In this document: positions 44,076-55,419 of the stretch, in pieces
Numbering within the stretch: position 1 is the stretch's first letter
How the letters are laid out: every line of letters begins with the position of its first letter
Assembly: GCA_946408385.1 (NCBI GenBank)
Contig: CAMJSB010000005.1
Span: forward strand, 1 to 64,000
Source of the DNA: an uncultured bacterium
GTDB taxonomy: Bacteria; Patescibacteriota; Gracilibacteria; Absconditabacterales; Absconditicoccaceae
Reading direction: 5' to 3'
Length of the DNA: 64,000 bases
Notes under the pieces: model-generated
The model's input: only the letters and a program-made list of their open reading frames with translations
Told to the model about the DNA's origin: nothing
The model's database searches: none
Translations under genes and position numbers: made by a program

Positions 44076-44106
44076 ATGATTTTACTACATTCTGACTAAT
44101 AAGTGT

Positions 44107-44571
44107 TTAATTCAAGGCTGCTGAATTTGTGATTTGAACTTGAATTTCTCAAAGTTCTTCCATGTTGGCTTGATCTCACATTTGAGTAGTTAGATATCAT
44201 GGGTATTTATCGAAAAATACGTGTCATGGACATTCGTTTATTTGCCAATCTTCACCTAGTCCATACATTGGATAGAGCTTCAAGTGTAGGTGATTTACTC
44301 ACATTCATTCCATAATCATTCATACACGCTGAACTTTTAGACTTTTTTTGAGTATATCGATTACTTCTTTGGCGGTAGACATTAATCTTCAATAAAACTT
44401 TTCATCGTCAATCAAAAATAAATCTGAATCATAATGTTTCTTTGGAATAACTAATGTTTGTCATTTTACGTTTGGCATGATATCCAAAAATGCTAAGAAT
44501 TCGTCATTTTCCCAAATTTTGAAGCATGGAGATTCTCCATTGGCGATTTTACAGAAAATACAGTCAGACAT
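44107..44571 (-). CDS. HIT-family nucleotide hydrolase/transferase
   Basis: 154 residues. CIFCKIANGESPCFKIWEND and FLDIMPNVKGQTLVIPKKHY are the typical start of HIT proteins. The active region reads NHLHLKLYP: the first two His of the triad (HxH) are present and the third position is Lys, as in a subgroup with HxHxK. Hydrolyses or transfers nucleotide phosphates; substrate not known. Confidence 0.88.
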
Positions 44572-44597
44572 GATTATATTATTTTAGTAAATAAATA

Positions 44598-45014
44598 TTA
44601 GCAGAATATTAATTCACAATTGTTATTTTTTGCCCAATCTTGAATGATTTTTTTGTCGTTATTTGCTAGCCTTGCAAAGCTGATATTGTCGAGGATGAAT
44701 AAAGCATTTTCATAATCATTTTTTCATTTAATTATTCAATTTAGTATTTCAATTGAAGATTCATTCGTTTTTGAAATGTTTTTTTTGCTTGTAATGTCTC
44801 ATGTAGCTAAGAATTCATCGAATGTAATCTTTTCGTTCAATAAATCTTCATAAGCTTCGAAAATAAATCAAAATTTATGAGCAATTTTCAGATTTTTATT
44901 TCATCTTTCTTCTAGTTTTTTGGCAGTAGCTGAAATCTTTTTTTTCTCTTTAATTACAAAATCGTCATCTTCTGGCCGTAATAATTCGAGTAATAAATCA
45001 AAATATTTTTGCAT
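44598..45014 (-). CDS. Hypothetical protein between HIT and SufD genes
   Basis: 138 residues, helical and charged (EEKKKISATAKKLEER type stretch), no membrane segment and one terminal Cys. ATG lies 3 bases after the sufD stop, so it belongs to the same unit (95-residue protein, sufD, this gene, HIT). No family recognised. Confidence 0.65.
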
Positions 45015-45017
45015 TGT

Positions 45018-45638
45018 TTATTGTATCATAGAATAAAATTCTTCTTTTCATTTTTCATCCAATCATAATTTATCCACAATCTGCTCTGAATAAGAATTGA
45101 TAACCATATTGATTGTTTTCTCTTCAGACAATCCACGACTTTGCATATAGAAAAGTCTTTCTGGAGATATACGTTGAATTTTTGCTCAATGGGATGCTTT
45201 TACGTCTGGAGAATCCACTCTAAGTCATGGAATGAGAGAAATGTATTTCGCATTTCATAGTAAAAGGGTTTCTTCGTAAAGTTTAGCCTCGACATTTTTT
45301 ATGTCTTTTTCTATGTGTAAATTTCCATTTAAAGTAATAGATGCATTATCTGAAGCTAAAGCAATGACATTGATTCAGACTTTTGTATTGCTTACTTTAA
45401 AATTTGTATTTATATCTAGTTTTATATTTTGATTCTCAATTGCAGGAATTAGAAAGTAACATTCAATTTTCGAATTTTCATTTTGGATATCAAAGTGGAA
45501 TGAAATCTGACTGCTCTTAATTACGGCTCAAAATTTTATATTTGAGTTAGAATCTGGAATAATTTGAAAATCATTTTCTTCATTCTCAAATTTACGCAAA
45601 ATATTTTTTTCAGAATTTTTCCAAATGATTTTTTGCAT
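45018..45638 (-). CDS. sufD: SufD-like Fe-S cluster scaffold protein (short)
   Basis: 206 residues, about half the usual SufB/SufD length. The C-terminal hallmark is intact: VDSPDVKASHGAKIQRISPE then RLFYMQSRGLSEEK, the Cys/His-region and helix of SufBD proteins. The N-terminal half of the beta-helix is short. It works with SufC, encoded on the other strand at 47235. ATG overlaps the stop of the upstream gene (TAATG). Confidence 0.85.
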
Positions 45639-45925
45639 TATTCATTTTCTGGATTTGTAAATCAAAATTCTCATTCAACATTTTCATATCCATTGTTATC
45701 ATTGAAAAATCACTCTAAATCTTTCATAACATCTTCTTCAAAGTCTCATTCTTCATTCTCTGTGATGTTGATTTCGGATATTTCTCATGTCTCTGCAATA
45801 TTTTCTGTTGTTATAGGTTTATCACTTATATTATTATTTTCTCTACTTCAAAATCATAAGTATAGTATAATTCATATAATTATCAGTAATATTAATAGTA
45901 GAATGACTTTTAATTGTTTTTTCAT
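45638..45925 (-). CDS. Small exported acidic protein (95 residues)
   Basis: A membrane anchor (VILLLILLIIIGIILYLGFG) followed by about 65 strongly acidic residues (EDDFEEDV-like pattern, many Glu and Asn). No family recognised. Translationally coupled to sufD by TAATG. It may be a surface anchor; the coupling to a cytoplasmic Fe-S gene is unexplained. Confidence 0.65.
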
Positions 45926-46079
45926 TTTTTACGGTAAAAAATATAAAATGAATATAATTAATATATATTTTCATATGTTCAATTCAAATATTGGATTTTA
46001 ATAAAATGATTTCAACTTGACTTTTAATGAAATATTATGTATAATATGCATATCTTTATCTTTATATATACTATATATC

Positions 46080-46799
46080 ATGGGTGCAACAAATAATCTT
46101 AGTTATGATGCATGGAAAGAATATTTAAAAAATGATAAAGACATGAATTCGAAGTGGAAATCTTTGATTGAATTATGAGAAAATGTTAAAAAGGATTTAA
46201 AAGAAAATTTGAATTCTTTACCTTATTCAGAGGCTTTAAAAAGAAGAAGATTTTTAACTGCAAGAAATATTTTTAATATAATCAGTACTGCAAAAGAAAA
46301 ACCAAATTTTGACTGGAAACAAAAGCTAATTTTTAATGAAAAGGATGAACGTGATGAATATGTTATTCAATGTAAAAATCCTTCAAGCGATTATATTTTT
46401 AGGAGAATTAAAGAAGAAAGATGAGTGGCAAATATGCATTGAGAAAGTATAAATAAGTATTTACAACCTGTAGCGGATAAAATTTGGGCATTAAAAGAGA
46501 CTCTTAGAGTTTCTATTCAAACTGAGACTAAACCATCAGATTTGTCTTATGAAGCCATGAAAACTGAAGTCAAAAAAGATGAATGAGCAGAAAATCATTA
46601 TGGGTGAGATGATGAAAATATTATGAATGATGATGGAGATATAGTTCTAAATCCAAAATATGAACACATTCCTAATGAAGAAAAAGTTCAAGAGGAGGGA
46701 GATGTAGAAGATAAGACGAAAACTGGAGATAAAAAGGTTGAAAAAGAGAAAAAATCTGATTCAAGACAACTAGAAATTCCATTTGACTATGAAGATTAA
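46080..46799 (+). CDS. Hypothetical protein with charged tail (239 residues)
   Basis: ATG to TAA, no signal peptide. The N-terminal 150 residues are helical (SYDAWKEYLKNDKDMNSKWK), the last 80 are Glu/Lys-rich and probably disordered. Several UGA Gly codons. No family recognised. It stands alone between divergent units and shares N-terminal style with the small wall proteins of this genome only weakly. Confidence 0.65.
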
Positions 46800-46833
46800 A
46801 ATAAAAAATATCAAAAAATAAAAATTTAAAATT

Positions 46834-47145
46834 ATGAAAAAGGTATTATTATTCATTTGGCTATGTATAACAGGTTTGCTATCAGTAGTAATATCCGTGT
46901 TATGTGTAGACTGGTGGCTTGGTGGAGGCTATGCAGGGATTCTTAATCACAACTATGAGCCGGCGTATCTTTCACAAGTTTGGGAAATTGTATCTCACAT
47001 CTACACTTGGACTCCAGAAGGAACATTGTTTAGGGGAATTTTCTTTCTGGTTGCATTCGTCATAATGTTTGGATTGCCCATAGTATTAGCAGTGTACCTT
47101 TACAAACAAACTCTAAAAATTTACAAGAAGTATCGGGAGCTATAA
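46834..47145 (+). CDS. Small membrane protein without UGA codons (103 residues)
   Basis: Two membrane segments (FIWLCITGLLSVVISVLCV, GIFFLVAFVIMFGLPIVLAV) and a basic tail. All nine Gly residues, including LGGGYAG, use GGN codons, in contrast to neighbours. Codon use and G+C are higher than around. No family recognised. Followed by its own terminator. Confidence 0.7.
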   Translation: MKKVLLFIWLCITGLLSVVISVLCVDWWLGGGYAGILNHNYEPAYLSQVWEIVSHIYTWTPEGTLFRGIFFLVAFVIMFGLPIVLAVYLYKQTLKIYKKYREL

Positions 47146-47160
47146 CTCTCGATATTTTTT
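47130..47160 (+). terminator. Terminator of the 103-residue membrane protein gene
   Basis: TATCGGGAG ctataa CTCTCGATA with six T. The stop codon is within the hairpin loop. Confidence 0.75.
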
Positions 47161-47234
47161 AAAAAATTAATTTGTTTGTATTTCAATAATAAATTCCTAT
47201 CCTATGGTAGGAATTTTTATTTTGAATTGTATTT

Positions 47235-47951
47235 ATGCTTTCAATCAAGAATTTATCTGTATCTGTATGAGAAAAAGAAATATTAAATCAGATTTCTTGT
47301 AATTTTGAGTTAGGTAAAAATTATTGTATACTATGAAAAAACGGTAGCTGAAAATCATCATTGGCTATGACTTTGATGTGAAATCCAAAATATAAAATCA
47401 TAAACGGAGAAATTACTTTGGACTGAGAAAATTTATCGGATTTATCGCCAGACAAAAGAGCTAAACTCTGAATTTTCTTGGCATTCCAAAATATCCCAGA
47501 GATTCCATGAGTTAAGTTATTTGAATTTTTGAAATGAGTTTATGATAATTCGGTCAAAACTACGACATTTATGGAATTCAAGAAATTGATTGAGCCAATT
47601 TTGGATGAGCTTCAGCTTTCCAAAGACTTTCTTTGGCGTGATCTGAATGTGGGATTTAGTGGATGAGAACGTAGAAAATTAGAAATCCTTCAGATGAAAT
47701 TATTAAATCCTAAATACATAATTCTCGATGAAATAGATTCATGACTAGATGTGGATGCTTTTAAAGTGGTTGCAGAAATGCTCAAATCTCTTTCTACAGA
47801 CCAGAATTCATTCATCATTATTACACATATATTCACGATATTGAATTATTTGAATATTGATGAAACGATAGTCTTGGAAAGATGAAAAATTGTAGAAACT
47901 TGATGATGAGAAATTGCTCAAAGGATAAAAGAAAACTGATTCAAAAAATAA
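47235..47951 (+). CDS. sufC: SufC Fe-S cluster assembly ATPase
   Basis: 238 residues. Walker A LGKNGSGKSSLAM, the Suf-specific LAFQNIPEIPGV Q-loop, the ABC signature VGFSGGERRKLEILQM and Walker B IILDEIDSGLDVDA are all present; several motif Gly residues are UGA. SufC powers Fe-S cluster assembly on SufB/SufD. The cluster is broken here: sufD lies 1.6 kb away on the other strand and no sufB or sufS is in the window. Confidence 0.95.
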
Positions 47952-47977
47952 ATTTTATGTTATAAATTATAAACAAA

Positions 47978-49114
47978 ATGTTCTCTTTCATAAAAGATCG
48001 ATTCAAACCAAACATCGAACCTATGAATCATATTTATATCAGTAGGTCTAATTTGTTATATAATTATAAATATTTGCAGTCACTAAAACCAAATGCGGAT
48101 TTATTTCCTGTGATTAAGTCTAATGCTTATGGACATGGTATAGATCAGATTTTACAGATTTATAAGTGATTGCCTATCAAATATATTGTAGTAGATTCTT
48201 TCCCTGAATATAATATCGTGATGCGTCATAGCAAATTTAATGTACTACTTTTGTGAGAAACTTTGCCTGTAAATTATGAAAAGTTTAATTTCAAAAGAAC
48301 TACATTCTGTGTTTATAATTTGGAAACTTTACAAGTTTTAGCAAAACTAAATAAAAAGCTGAAAATCCATCTATTCTTGAATACAGGAATGAATCGTGAA
48401 TGAATAGATGCAGATTTATTACCAAATGCATTAGAATTTTTGAAAGATTATCCAAAAATTGAAATTGAATGAGTAATGTCGCACTTATTTTCTGCAAATT
48501 CTATGGATATAGAAAAGCAAGTGGATGCATTCAAAATGATGTATCAGCAAGTTTTAGATTATTGACATAGTCCGACTTATCGTCATATTGGAGCTAGTAT
48601 TTGATTGTTAAAACTTCAGGACGATTTTTTCAATGCATATCGTCCATGATTAGCTCTTTATGGATATAATCCATTATCAGAGGATGATTCAGATTTCGAT
48701 TTATGAGAAAAATTGCAGCCAGCTTTGTCTCTGTCTTCAGTTATAGTTGCGATAAATTCGGTGCCATATAATGAGTGAGTTTCTTATGACCCACAGTGGA
48801 AACAATTAGACAAATCTGACAAAATCACGGTTACAGTTCCATTTGGATATGCAGAATGAATGCCTCGCTCAGTTCGTGAAAAAATAGAGATTAGTCATGA
48901 AGATGGAGATTTGAAACAAATTGGAAATGTGTGTATGAATCTCTCATGTTACTTATGAAATGAAAAAGTGCTTATTTGAGATAAAGTTTGGCTTTTGGGA
49001 AAAGATCAGAAACTAGATAATTCAGTTTCATGACGGGCAAAAGCTGCAGGGACTATCCCTTATGAGATATTAGTTCATTTGGATAGAGGAATTAGAAGGG
49101 AAATTGTAGATTAA
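47978..49114 (+). CDS. alr: Alanine racemase
   Basis: 378 residues. PLP lysine Lys47 lies in FPVIKSNAYGHG, the substrate Tyr in the PYNEGVSYD region, and GNVCMNLSC plus RAKAAGTIPYEILVHL mark the C-terminal domain. It makes D-alanine for peptidoglycan. It starts 26 bases after sufC and shares its transcript, ending at a strong terminator. Together with the Mur ligase at 56710 it shows an active wall pathway. Confidence 0.95.
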
Positions 49115-49131
49115 GATGATCTTATAATGAA

Positions 49132-49167
49132 TAAAAGCTATCCATATAGGATAGCTTTTATTTTTTA
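49132..49167. terminator. Terminator after alr
   Basis: AAAAGCTATCC atat AGGATAGCTTTT followed by a T run; may serve both convergent genes. Confidence 0.8.
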
Positions 49168-49173
49168 ATTTAG

Positions 49174-49992
49174 TTAATCTTGTAATGAACAAATTGCTTT
49201 TTTATAAGATTTTTTATTAACCCGATTTTTGTATTCTTCTTCATCCATATATCATTGTTGAATGTAGTTTCATGCAATTATAATTCCAAGATCATTTAAA
49301 TGCTTTATAAATTCAGGATTCTCTTGTATTTTTTCTTTGATAAGGTCATAAATATTTCCATTTAAGTAATCATTTATCATTTTTTCTCAATCTTTAGTTC
49401 AATACAAAAGTTCTGAAAACTTTAAAGCAAAAGGTTCTATCTCTCAATACCAAAATAAATCAGAAAAATTTTTATTTAGGATATCCCCTTTGAATTCTAG
49501 TTTACATTCTTTTTTTGGATATTTTTTGTTGTAACGAAGTGATATTATTTTTTGTGCGATTGCTTGAGCGAAATATTCAAATAGTAGTGTGAATCCTCGT
49601 ATATTTTCATCTGAATAATCTTCTTCAAGTTGCTGATTATTTATAGATAAAGTATGAGTATATTCGTGGAATAATGTCTCATAAAAATATTCTTGATAAT
49701 TTCTTCTTAGTTTTTTGGCTTCTTTTTTTAATTGGGAGGTGTTTATTAGAATTGTATATTTCCCATTATCGTATTGTGTTTTTCATGCTCGAGACTCATC
49801 ATCATATTGTACTTCTACAATAGTGGCATTTTTTAGATTATCATAAAATCTAGGTAATTCTCAAAATATAGCTTCTAAATTTTGCAAATAATCTCATTTA
49901 TTAAATGCATAGCATATATTTGCTGTATCCGGATTCTTTGATAATTTACATTTATTACAATTAATACGACCCGTCCTACATTCAAGATTCAT
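49174..49992 (-). CDS. HExxH metallopeptidase-like protein
   Basis: 272 residues. An N-terminal Cys cluster (CRTGRINCNKCKLS) may bind metal. A zincin-type motif appears in FYETLFHEYTHTLSINNQQ, with a Glu-rich helix after it (NIRGFTLLFEYFAQAIAQ). No signal peptide. No close family recognised; it resembles small DUF-type metallopeptidases with a HExxH core. Stands alone. Confidence 0.65.
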
Positions 49993-50050
49993 AATAAATA
50001 TTTATGTATTAAATTGATATTATAGAATCATTTATAATGTTCAGATTTTT

Positions 50051-52510
50051 TTATTTCTTTGTAACTTTCTTAGTTACTTTTTTTGTAGCTCATTTCTTCA
50101 ATTTTTTTTCGATTTCAGCTACTGCTAATCTTGTCTTAATCATTGTGTCTGGATTCAAAGACATTGATTCGATTCCACATTCTACCAAAAATTTAGCGAA
50201 TTCTGGATAATCAGATGGAGCCTGTCCACAGATTCAGATATATTTTTTCTTCTTTGTAGCTACTTCGATGACTTTTTTAATCATCTTTTTGATAGCTTCA
50301 TTATTTTCATCGTAAATATCTGAAACTAATTCTGAATCTCTATCTACTCATAGGATTAATTGAGTAAGGTCGTTTGAACCGATACTAAATCCGTCAAATA
50401 CTTCCAAGAATTCTTCGGCAAGGATTACATTTGAAGGGATTTCACACATTCACATAACTTTTAGTCCATTCTTACCTTGCTTTAATCCAAATGAAGCCAT
50501 GGTTTTAATTACTTTTTTAGCTTCATCTACTGTTCTTGGAAATGGGATCATCACATCTAGATTATCTAATCCCATTTCTTCTCTAACTTTAAGAACAGCT
50601 TTACATTCTAGACCGAAAGCTTCTTTATAATTTTCTGAATAGTATCTAGAAGCTCATCTCCATCCAATCATTGGATTGTCTTCCTTTGGTTCAAATTGTG
50701 CTCATCCAATAAGATTTGCATATTCATTAGATTTGAAATCTGATAATCTAAGGATTACTCTCTTTGGATAGAATGCAGCAGCAATTGTAGCTACTCATTC
50801 AGCTAATTTATCGATAAAATAATCAGCTTTATTTTTGTATCCTACAGTTAAATCAGTAATTTGTTTTTTAACATTAGCATCTTTTAGTTCATTGAAACGA
50901 AGAAGTGCTAATGGGTGAACTTTAATATAAGAATTGATGATAAATTCTTCTCTAGCAAGTCCAACTCCATCATTAGGAATGAAACTTTCTTCAAATGCTT
51001 GTTCAGGAGAACCTACATTCATTGTAATATGAGTTTTTGTTTCTGGAAGTTTTGCGATGTTGATTTCGTTTACTTTAAATGGAAGTTTTCCTTTATAAAC
51101 GATACCAGCACTTCCTCCACTACAGTCTACTGTAATATCTTTTCATTGAGGGATAACTTCTGTTCCGTTGTTAGTACCTACTACACAAGGGATTCCTAGT
51201 TCACGAGAAATGATAGCGGCATGACATGTTCTTCCTCATCTATTTGTTACGATAGCTGAAGCAATTTTCATGATTGGTTCCCAGTCAGGATCAGTCATGT
51301 CAGTAACTAGTACTTCTCCTTTTTTGAATTTGTTAATATCTGCTACATCTTTAATTACGTTAGCTTTACCTGCCCCAATTTTTTCACCTACAGATCTTCC
51401 TTGAACGATAACTTCACCTTTCTTTTCTAGTTCATAAGTCTTTAGAACTGACATATCTGTATTTGAGTGAACAGTTTCAGGTCTGGCTTGAACGATAAAT
51501 AATTCTCCAGTTTTACCATCTTTAGCCCATTCTGTATCCATAGGACAGAATTTTCATTTCTTTTTAGAATAATGGTCTTCGATAATAACTACTTGTTTAG
51601 CAAGATTCAAAACTTCATCATCTGTAAGAGTAAGTTTTTTTCTATCAGCTTCAGGTACTGAAATATTCTTTGTTGGAGAAACTCCAGAATTTGAGTAAAT
51701 CATTTTGATGGCTTTTTCTCCGACTTTCTTTGAAAGGATAGCTTTCTTTCCTTTTCTAAGAGATGGTTTGAAAATATACCATTCATCTGGATTTACTGCA
51801 CCTTGTACTACATTTTCTCATAGTCAATAAGCACCAGTCAAAAGTACGGCATCTTTAAATCCTGACTCTGTATCTATAGAAAACATCACTCCACTACATG
51901 CAAGATCACTTCTTACCATCTTTTGAACAGTAATTGAAAGTGCAATAGAGAAGTGGTCGAAATGCTTATCTTGCCTATAGGAAATAGCTCTATTTGTGAA
52001 TAATGATGCAAAACATCTTTTACATGCATCGATAATTGATTCATATCCAAAGATATTCAAATATGTATCTTGTTGACCAGCAAATGAAGCATCTGGGAGA
52101 TCTTCTGCAGTTGCAGAACTTCTAACAGCTACGTCTACATTTTTTCAGTAGATTTTTTCCATTTTTTTGTATGATTCGATAATTGCTTTAGTCAAATCTT
52201 CAGGGAATTCGAGAGATTTAATCAAAGATCTTACTCTAGAACCTCTCTGAGCTAAATTATCCATATCTGAAGTATCCAAATCTGATAAAATTTCTTTGAT
52301 TTTTTTATCTGCTCATGTTTCTTTTAATAAATAACGATAAGCATATGCTGTAATAGCAAATCCGTTTGGAATATTTACTCCTTTTGGAACGAGATTTCTA
52401 TACATTTCTCCAAGTGAGGCATTTTTACCTCCGACATAAGGTACATCTTCGATTCCGATTTCATCGAATCGTAAGATAAATTTGTTTTCTTTTCAGTTTG
52501 TTTTTTTCAT
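50051..52510 (-). CDS. ppsA: Phosphoenolpyruvate synthase
   Basis: 819 residues with the three usual parts: ATP-grasp domain ([32 protein letters not shown]), swivelling domain with the phosphorylated His in [14 protein letters not shown], and the PEP barrel ([21 protein letters not shown], active-site Cys in [13 protein letters not shown]). A Lys/Thr/Val repeat tail ([10 protein letters not shown]) is unusual. PpsA interconverts pyruvate and PEP. Last gene of the AMP phosphorylase-pyk-ppsA unit, 27 bases after pyk. Confidence 0.96.
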
Positions 52511-52537
52511 TTTGTTATTTTTTTATATATAAAAATC

Positions 52538-53545
52538 TTAAATATATTTCTCAGCTTCATTGATAATTTTGTTCATCACTTTGATACAAGCGACTGGATG
52601 CTTTCACATTGATGTTTCTCATGAAAGCATGAGATAGTCAGCTCACTGTGAAACTGCATAAAATATATCAGATACTTCAGCTCTAGTTGGAAGGTTATTT
52701 GTTATCATACTTTCAAGCATTTGTGTGGCTACAATCACTTTTTTCCCTTTTCTCTTTGTTTTTTGAATCAGATTGATTTGATGAGAAGGAATTGTTTCTA
52801 CAGGTACTTCTGCTCATAAATCTCATCTAGCCACCATAATCGCATCAGCACTTCTTATAATTCATGCAATATTATCAATTCATTCTTGATTTTCGATTTT
52901 TGCGATTACTTTCAAATGGGCTCATCCATTTTTATACATAAATTCTTTTAACTCTTGGATATCTTCTTCTTTCCTAGCAAAACTAAGTGCAACATATGAC
53001 ATATTTTGTTCAATTCAGAATAGAATATCGTCTTTGTCTTTATCTGTGAGTCATGGTAATCTGATTGGAATCCCAGGTAAATTTACATGTCTTCTAGATG
53101 TGATGGTAGCATCATTTTCTGCAACTCAGATTACATAATTAGTTGCTTTTTTGGTAATTCTGATATCTAGAAGTCATGATTCTATCCTTACTAAACTTCA
53201 GATTTCTACGTCTTTGATAATATATGGATAATCCACATACATGATTTTATCATTTTTTACTAGAGATGAATCTACTACGATTTTGATTTCTTCTCATTTT
53301 ACATAATCTACTGGATTCTCAAGTTCTCAAGTCCTAATTCCTGGACCTTTTGTATCCAAGAGAAATGCAAATTTGTTTCATACAGCACGTTCAACTTCTC
53401 TTGCAGATTGGATTACTTCTTTCATCCAATCATGAGTGGCATGAGAACAATTAAATCTTAGAATTCTGACTCAATTCTCGTATAGCTGTTTCAGCTTTTC
53501 TGGGGATTGTGTTGCTGGTCAGATTGTTGCAATAATTCAAGGCAT
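52538..53545 (-). CDS. pyk: Pyruvate kinase, C-terminal domain missing
   Basis: 335 residues. Barrel motifs are complete: RFNCSHATHDWM, FLLDTKGPGIRTGEL, KIENQEGIDN, ADAIMVARGDLGAEVP and the loop LPTRAEVSD; SGETSMGKHPV ends the barrel. The regulatory C-terminal domain of typical 470-residue enzymes is absent. The active site is therefore intact but allosteric control is probably lost. Gene order puts it between AMP phosphorylase and ppsA. Confidence 0.94.
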
Positions 53546-53567
53546 TTTCTTTCATTAAAATATAAAT

Positions 53568-55250
53568 TTATCCTTGTTTTTTAGTATCTTTATTATTTTT
53601 ACCTTTAATCTTATCTGTTACTTTAGATATAGCTTTTAGAATTTTTCAGCCTCCATTCTTTTCTTTTGAAAATGGAGAAAATCATATCTGGAATGGATTC
53701 TTTTCTTTTATTGCTTTGATTCCTGCATTTAAATTGATTTCATCCTGAGCGTATAATCTTGCAATAACTTCATCCTTTTTTACAGTGCTTCATAGTTTTT
53801 TGTAAATATACATTCCAGCTTCATCTATGATAGGACATCCTAATCTTCTACAAACGGCATTTACATCATGTAAATCCATTCACGTAATTTTTCAATCTTT
53901 TTCAGCGACTACGTCATATGTATATTTACCTAGTTTAAGTGATTCAGAGTCTATGTTAGGATTCCCTCATTGTGCAGTAATAATTTCTTTCATTTTGTTT
54001 CGTGCAGCTCCAGTTTGTAGTTGATGCCTAGCTAAATTCATTGCGCTTTTACCAGTTACAAGTCAAATATTTTCAATAAGTTTACCTCCAAGGAAAACTA
54101 TTTTATCTTCTAAATCTTTTGGTCTATCTGGATGCTGTTGTAGCACTCTTAAAACTTCACGAACTTGAAGTACGGCTCAGACTCCGTTTCAAATAACTTC
54201 ATTAGCTTGAGTAATTTGAACTGACATTTTCATTCAGAGTTTTTTTCCAACGATTTCAAATCTTTGTTTCCAGTCTTTTGCTTCTTCCATGCTAGTTACT
54301 TTAGCTGTTGGTCAAACAGGAATATCTATAAGTGAATGGGTAACTCACATTGCATATTTTTTGGCCATAATTGAACTGACGACTTTTGCTTTTGACTGCA
54401 TAGAAAGAGGATATTGAACTTTAATTAGTTTATCATCAGCTGGAGCTAAATCTAATCCTCATCACCAAACCAGACAACAGTTAGTTTTCTCTACTAATTT
54501 TTCGATCCCTTCTTTGTCGAAATTAATATTCATAAGTACATTTACACATTCTCATGTGGCAGCAGGAGAGGTAATAGATTTAGAGAAATTTTTAGGAATT
54601 TTTATTCCTAAACTTGCAACAAGTGGAATTAGAGCCATTGTTGTTTCATTTCCAGGTACTCATCCGATACAATGTTTATCTGCAATGATTTCTCATTTTG
54701 GGTATCTAAACATAGATCCACATTCGGCCATAGCTTTAGCTGTCAGATAAGTTTCTTCATCTGTTGTTGGATAAAAATAACTAGATGCAACATAGTATGT
54801 CATCATTGTATCATCAAGTTTGTTTTCTGATATATCTTTGATGATTGCGTGTATTTCTTCATAAGTAATTGGTTCTCATCTCATTTTTTTTCTAATGGCA
54901 TTAGTAGTTACAGATGCTCATTCAGTAAGACAAACTCCTACCATTTCTAAATTTTTGATTTTATATTTTTTTGCTAATTCATCAGAAACGGCGATGGTTC
55001 AAATTGTTACTCTGTTTGAAAAAGATACATCAGCAACAATTTCTTCTCAATTAATTCTTATGATGTTTACTTTATTATGTACGGTAATTCCGTAAGCCAT
55101 TGCTTGATTCGGATTTAAAAAAGCAATCATTCTTTCTCCATCTTGCATATCACTTACGATAATCCTTGCGGTGAAATATGAATCAGGATCTTCTCTAAAA
55201 GCATGGTAATTTTTTCTTCGTTTATCAATTTTTTCAGCAAATCGTCCCAT
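53568..55250 (-). CDS. AMP phosphorylase / thymidine phosphorylase family
   Basis: 560 residues. An N-terminal extra domain of about 90 residues (FTARIIVSDMQDGERMIAFL) is followed by the DeoA-like core: SYFYPTTDEETYLTAKAMAE, DKHCIGGVPGNETTM and SKSITSPAATGE, then a phosphate-binding Gly-rich part and PYNP C-domain. The extra N-terminal domain is typical of archaeal/CPR AMP phosphorylase, which yields ribose-1,5-bisphosphate for the R15P isomerase/RuBisCO route. The partner enzymes are not in the window. First gene of the operon. Confidence 0.88.
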
Positions 55251-55419
55251 TTTTTGTTTCTATTAATATAAATAAAAGATGATTAAGTATACTCCAAAAT
55301 GGAAAAAAATGCAAATTTTAAGGTAGATTTTTTATATGAAATAATTGATTTTTTAACTATTTGAAATATTTGTATAAAACTGTATATATGATTTGTTTTG
55401 ATTTTTTTGGATTTTCTTG

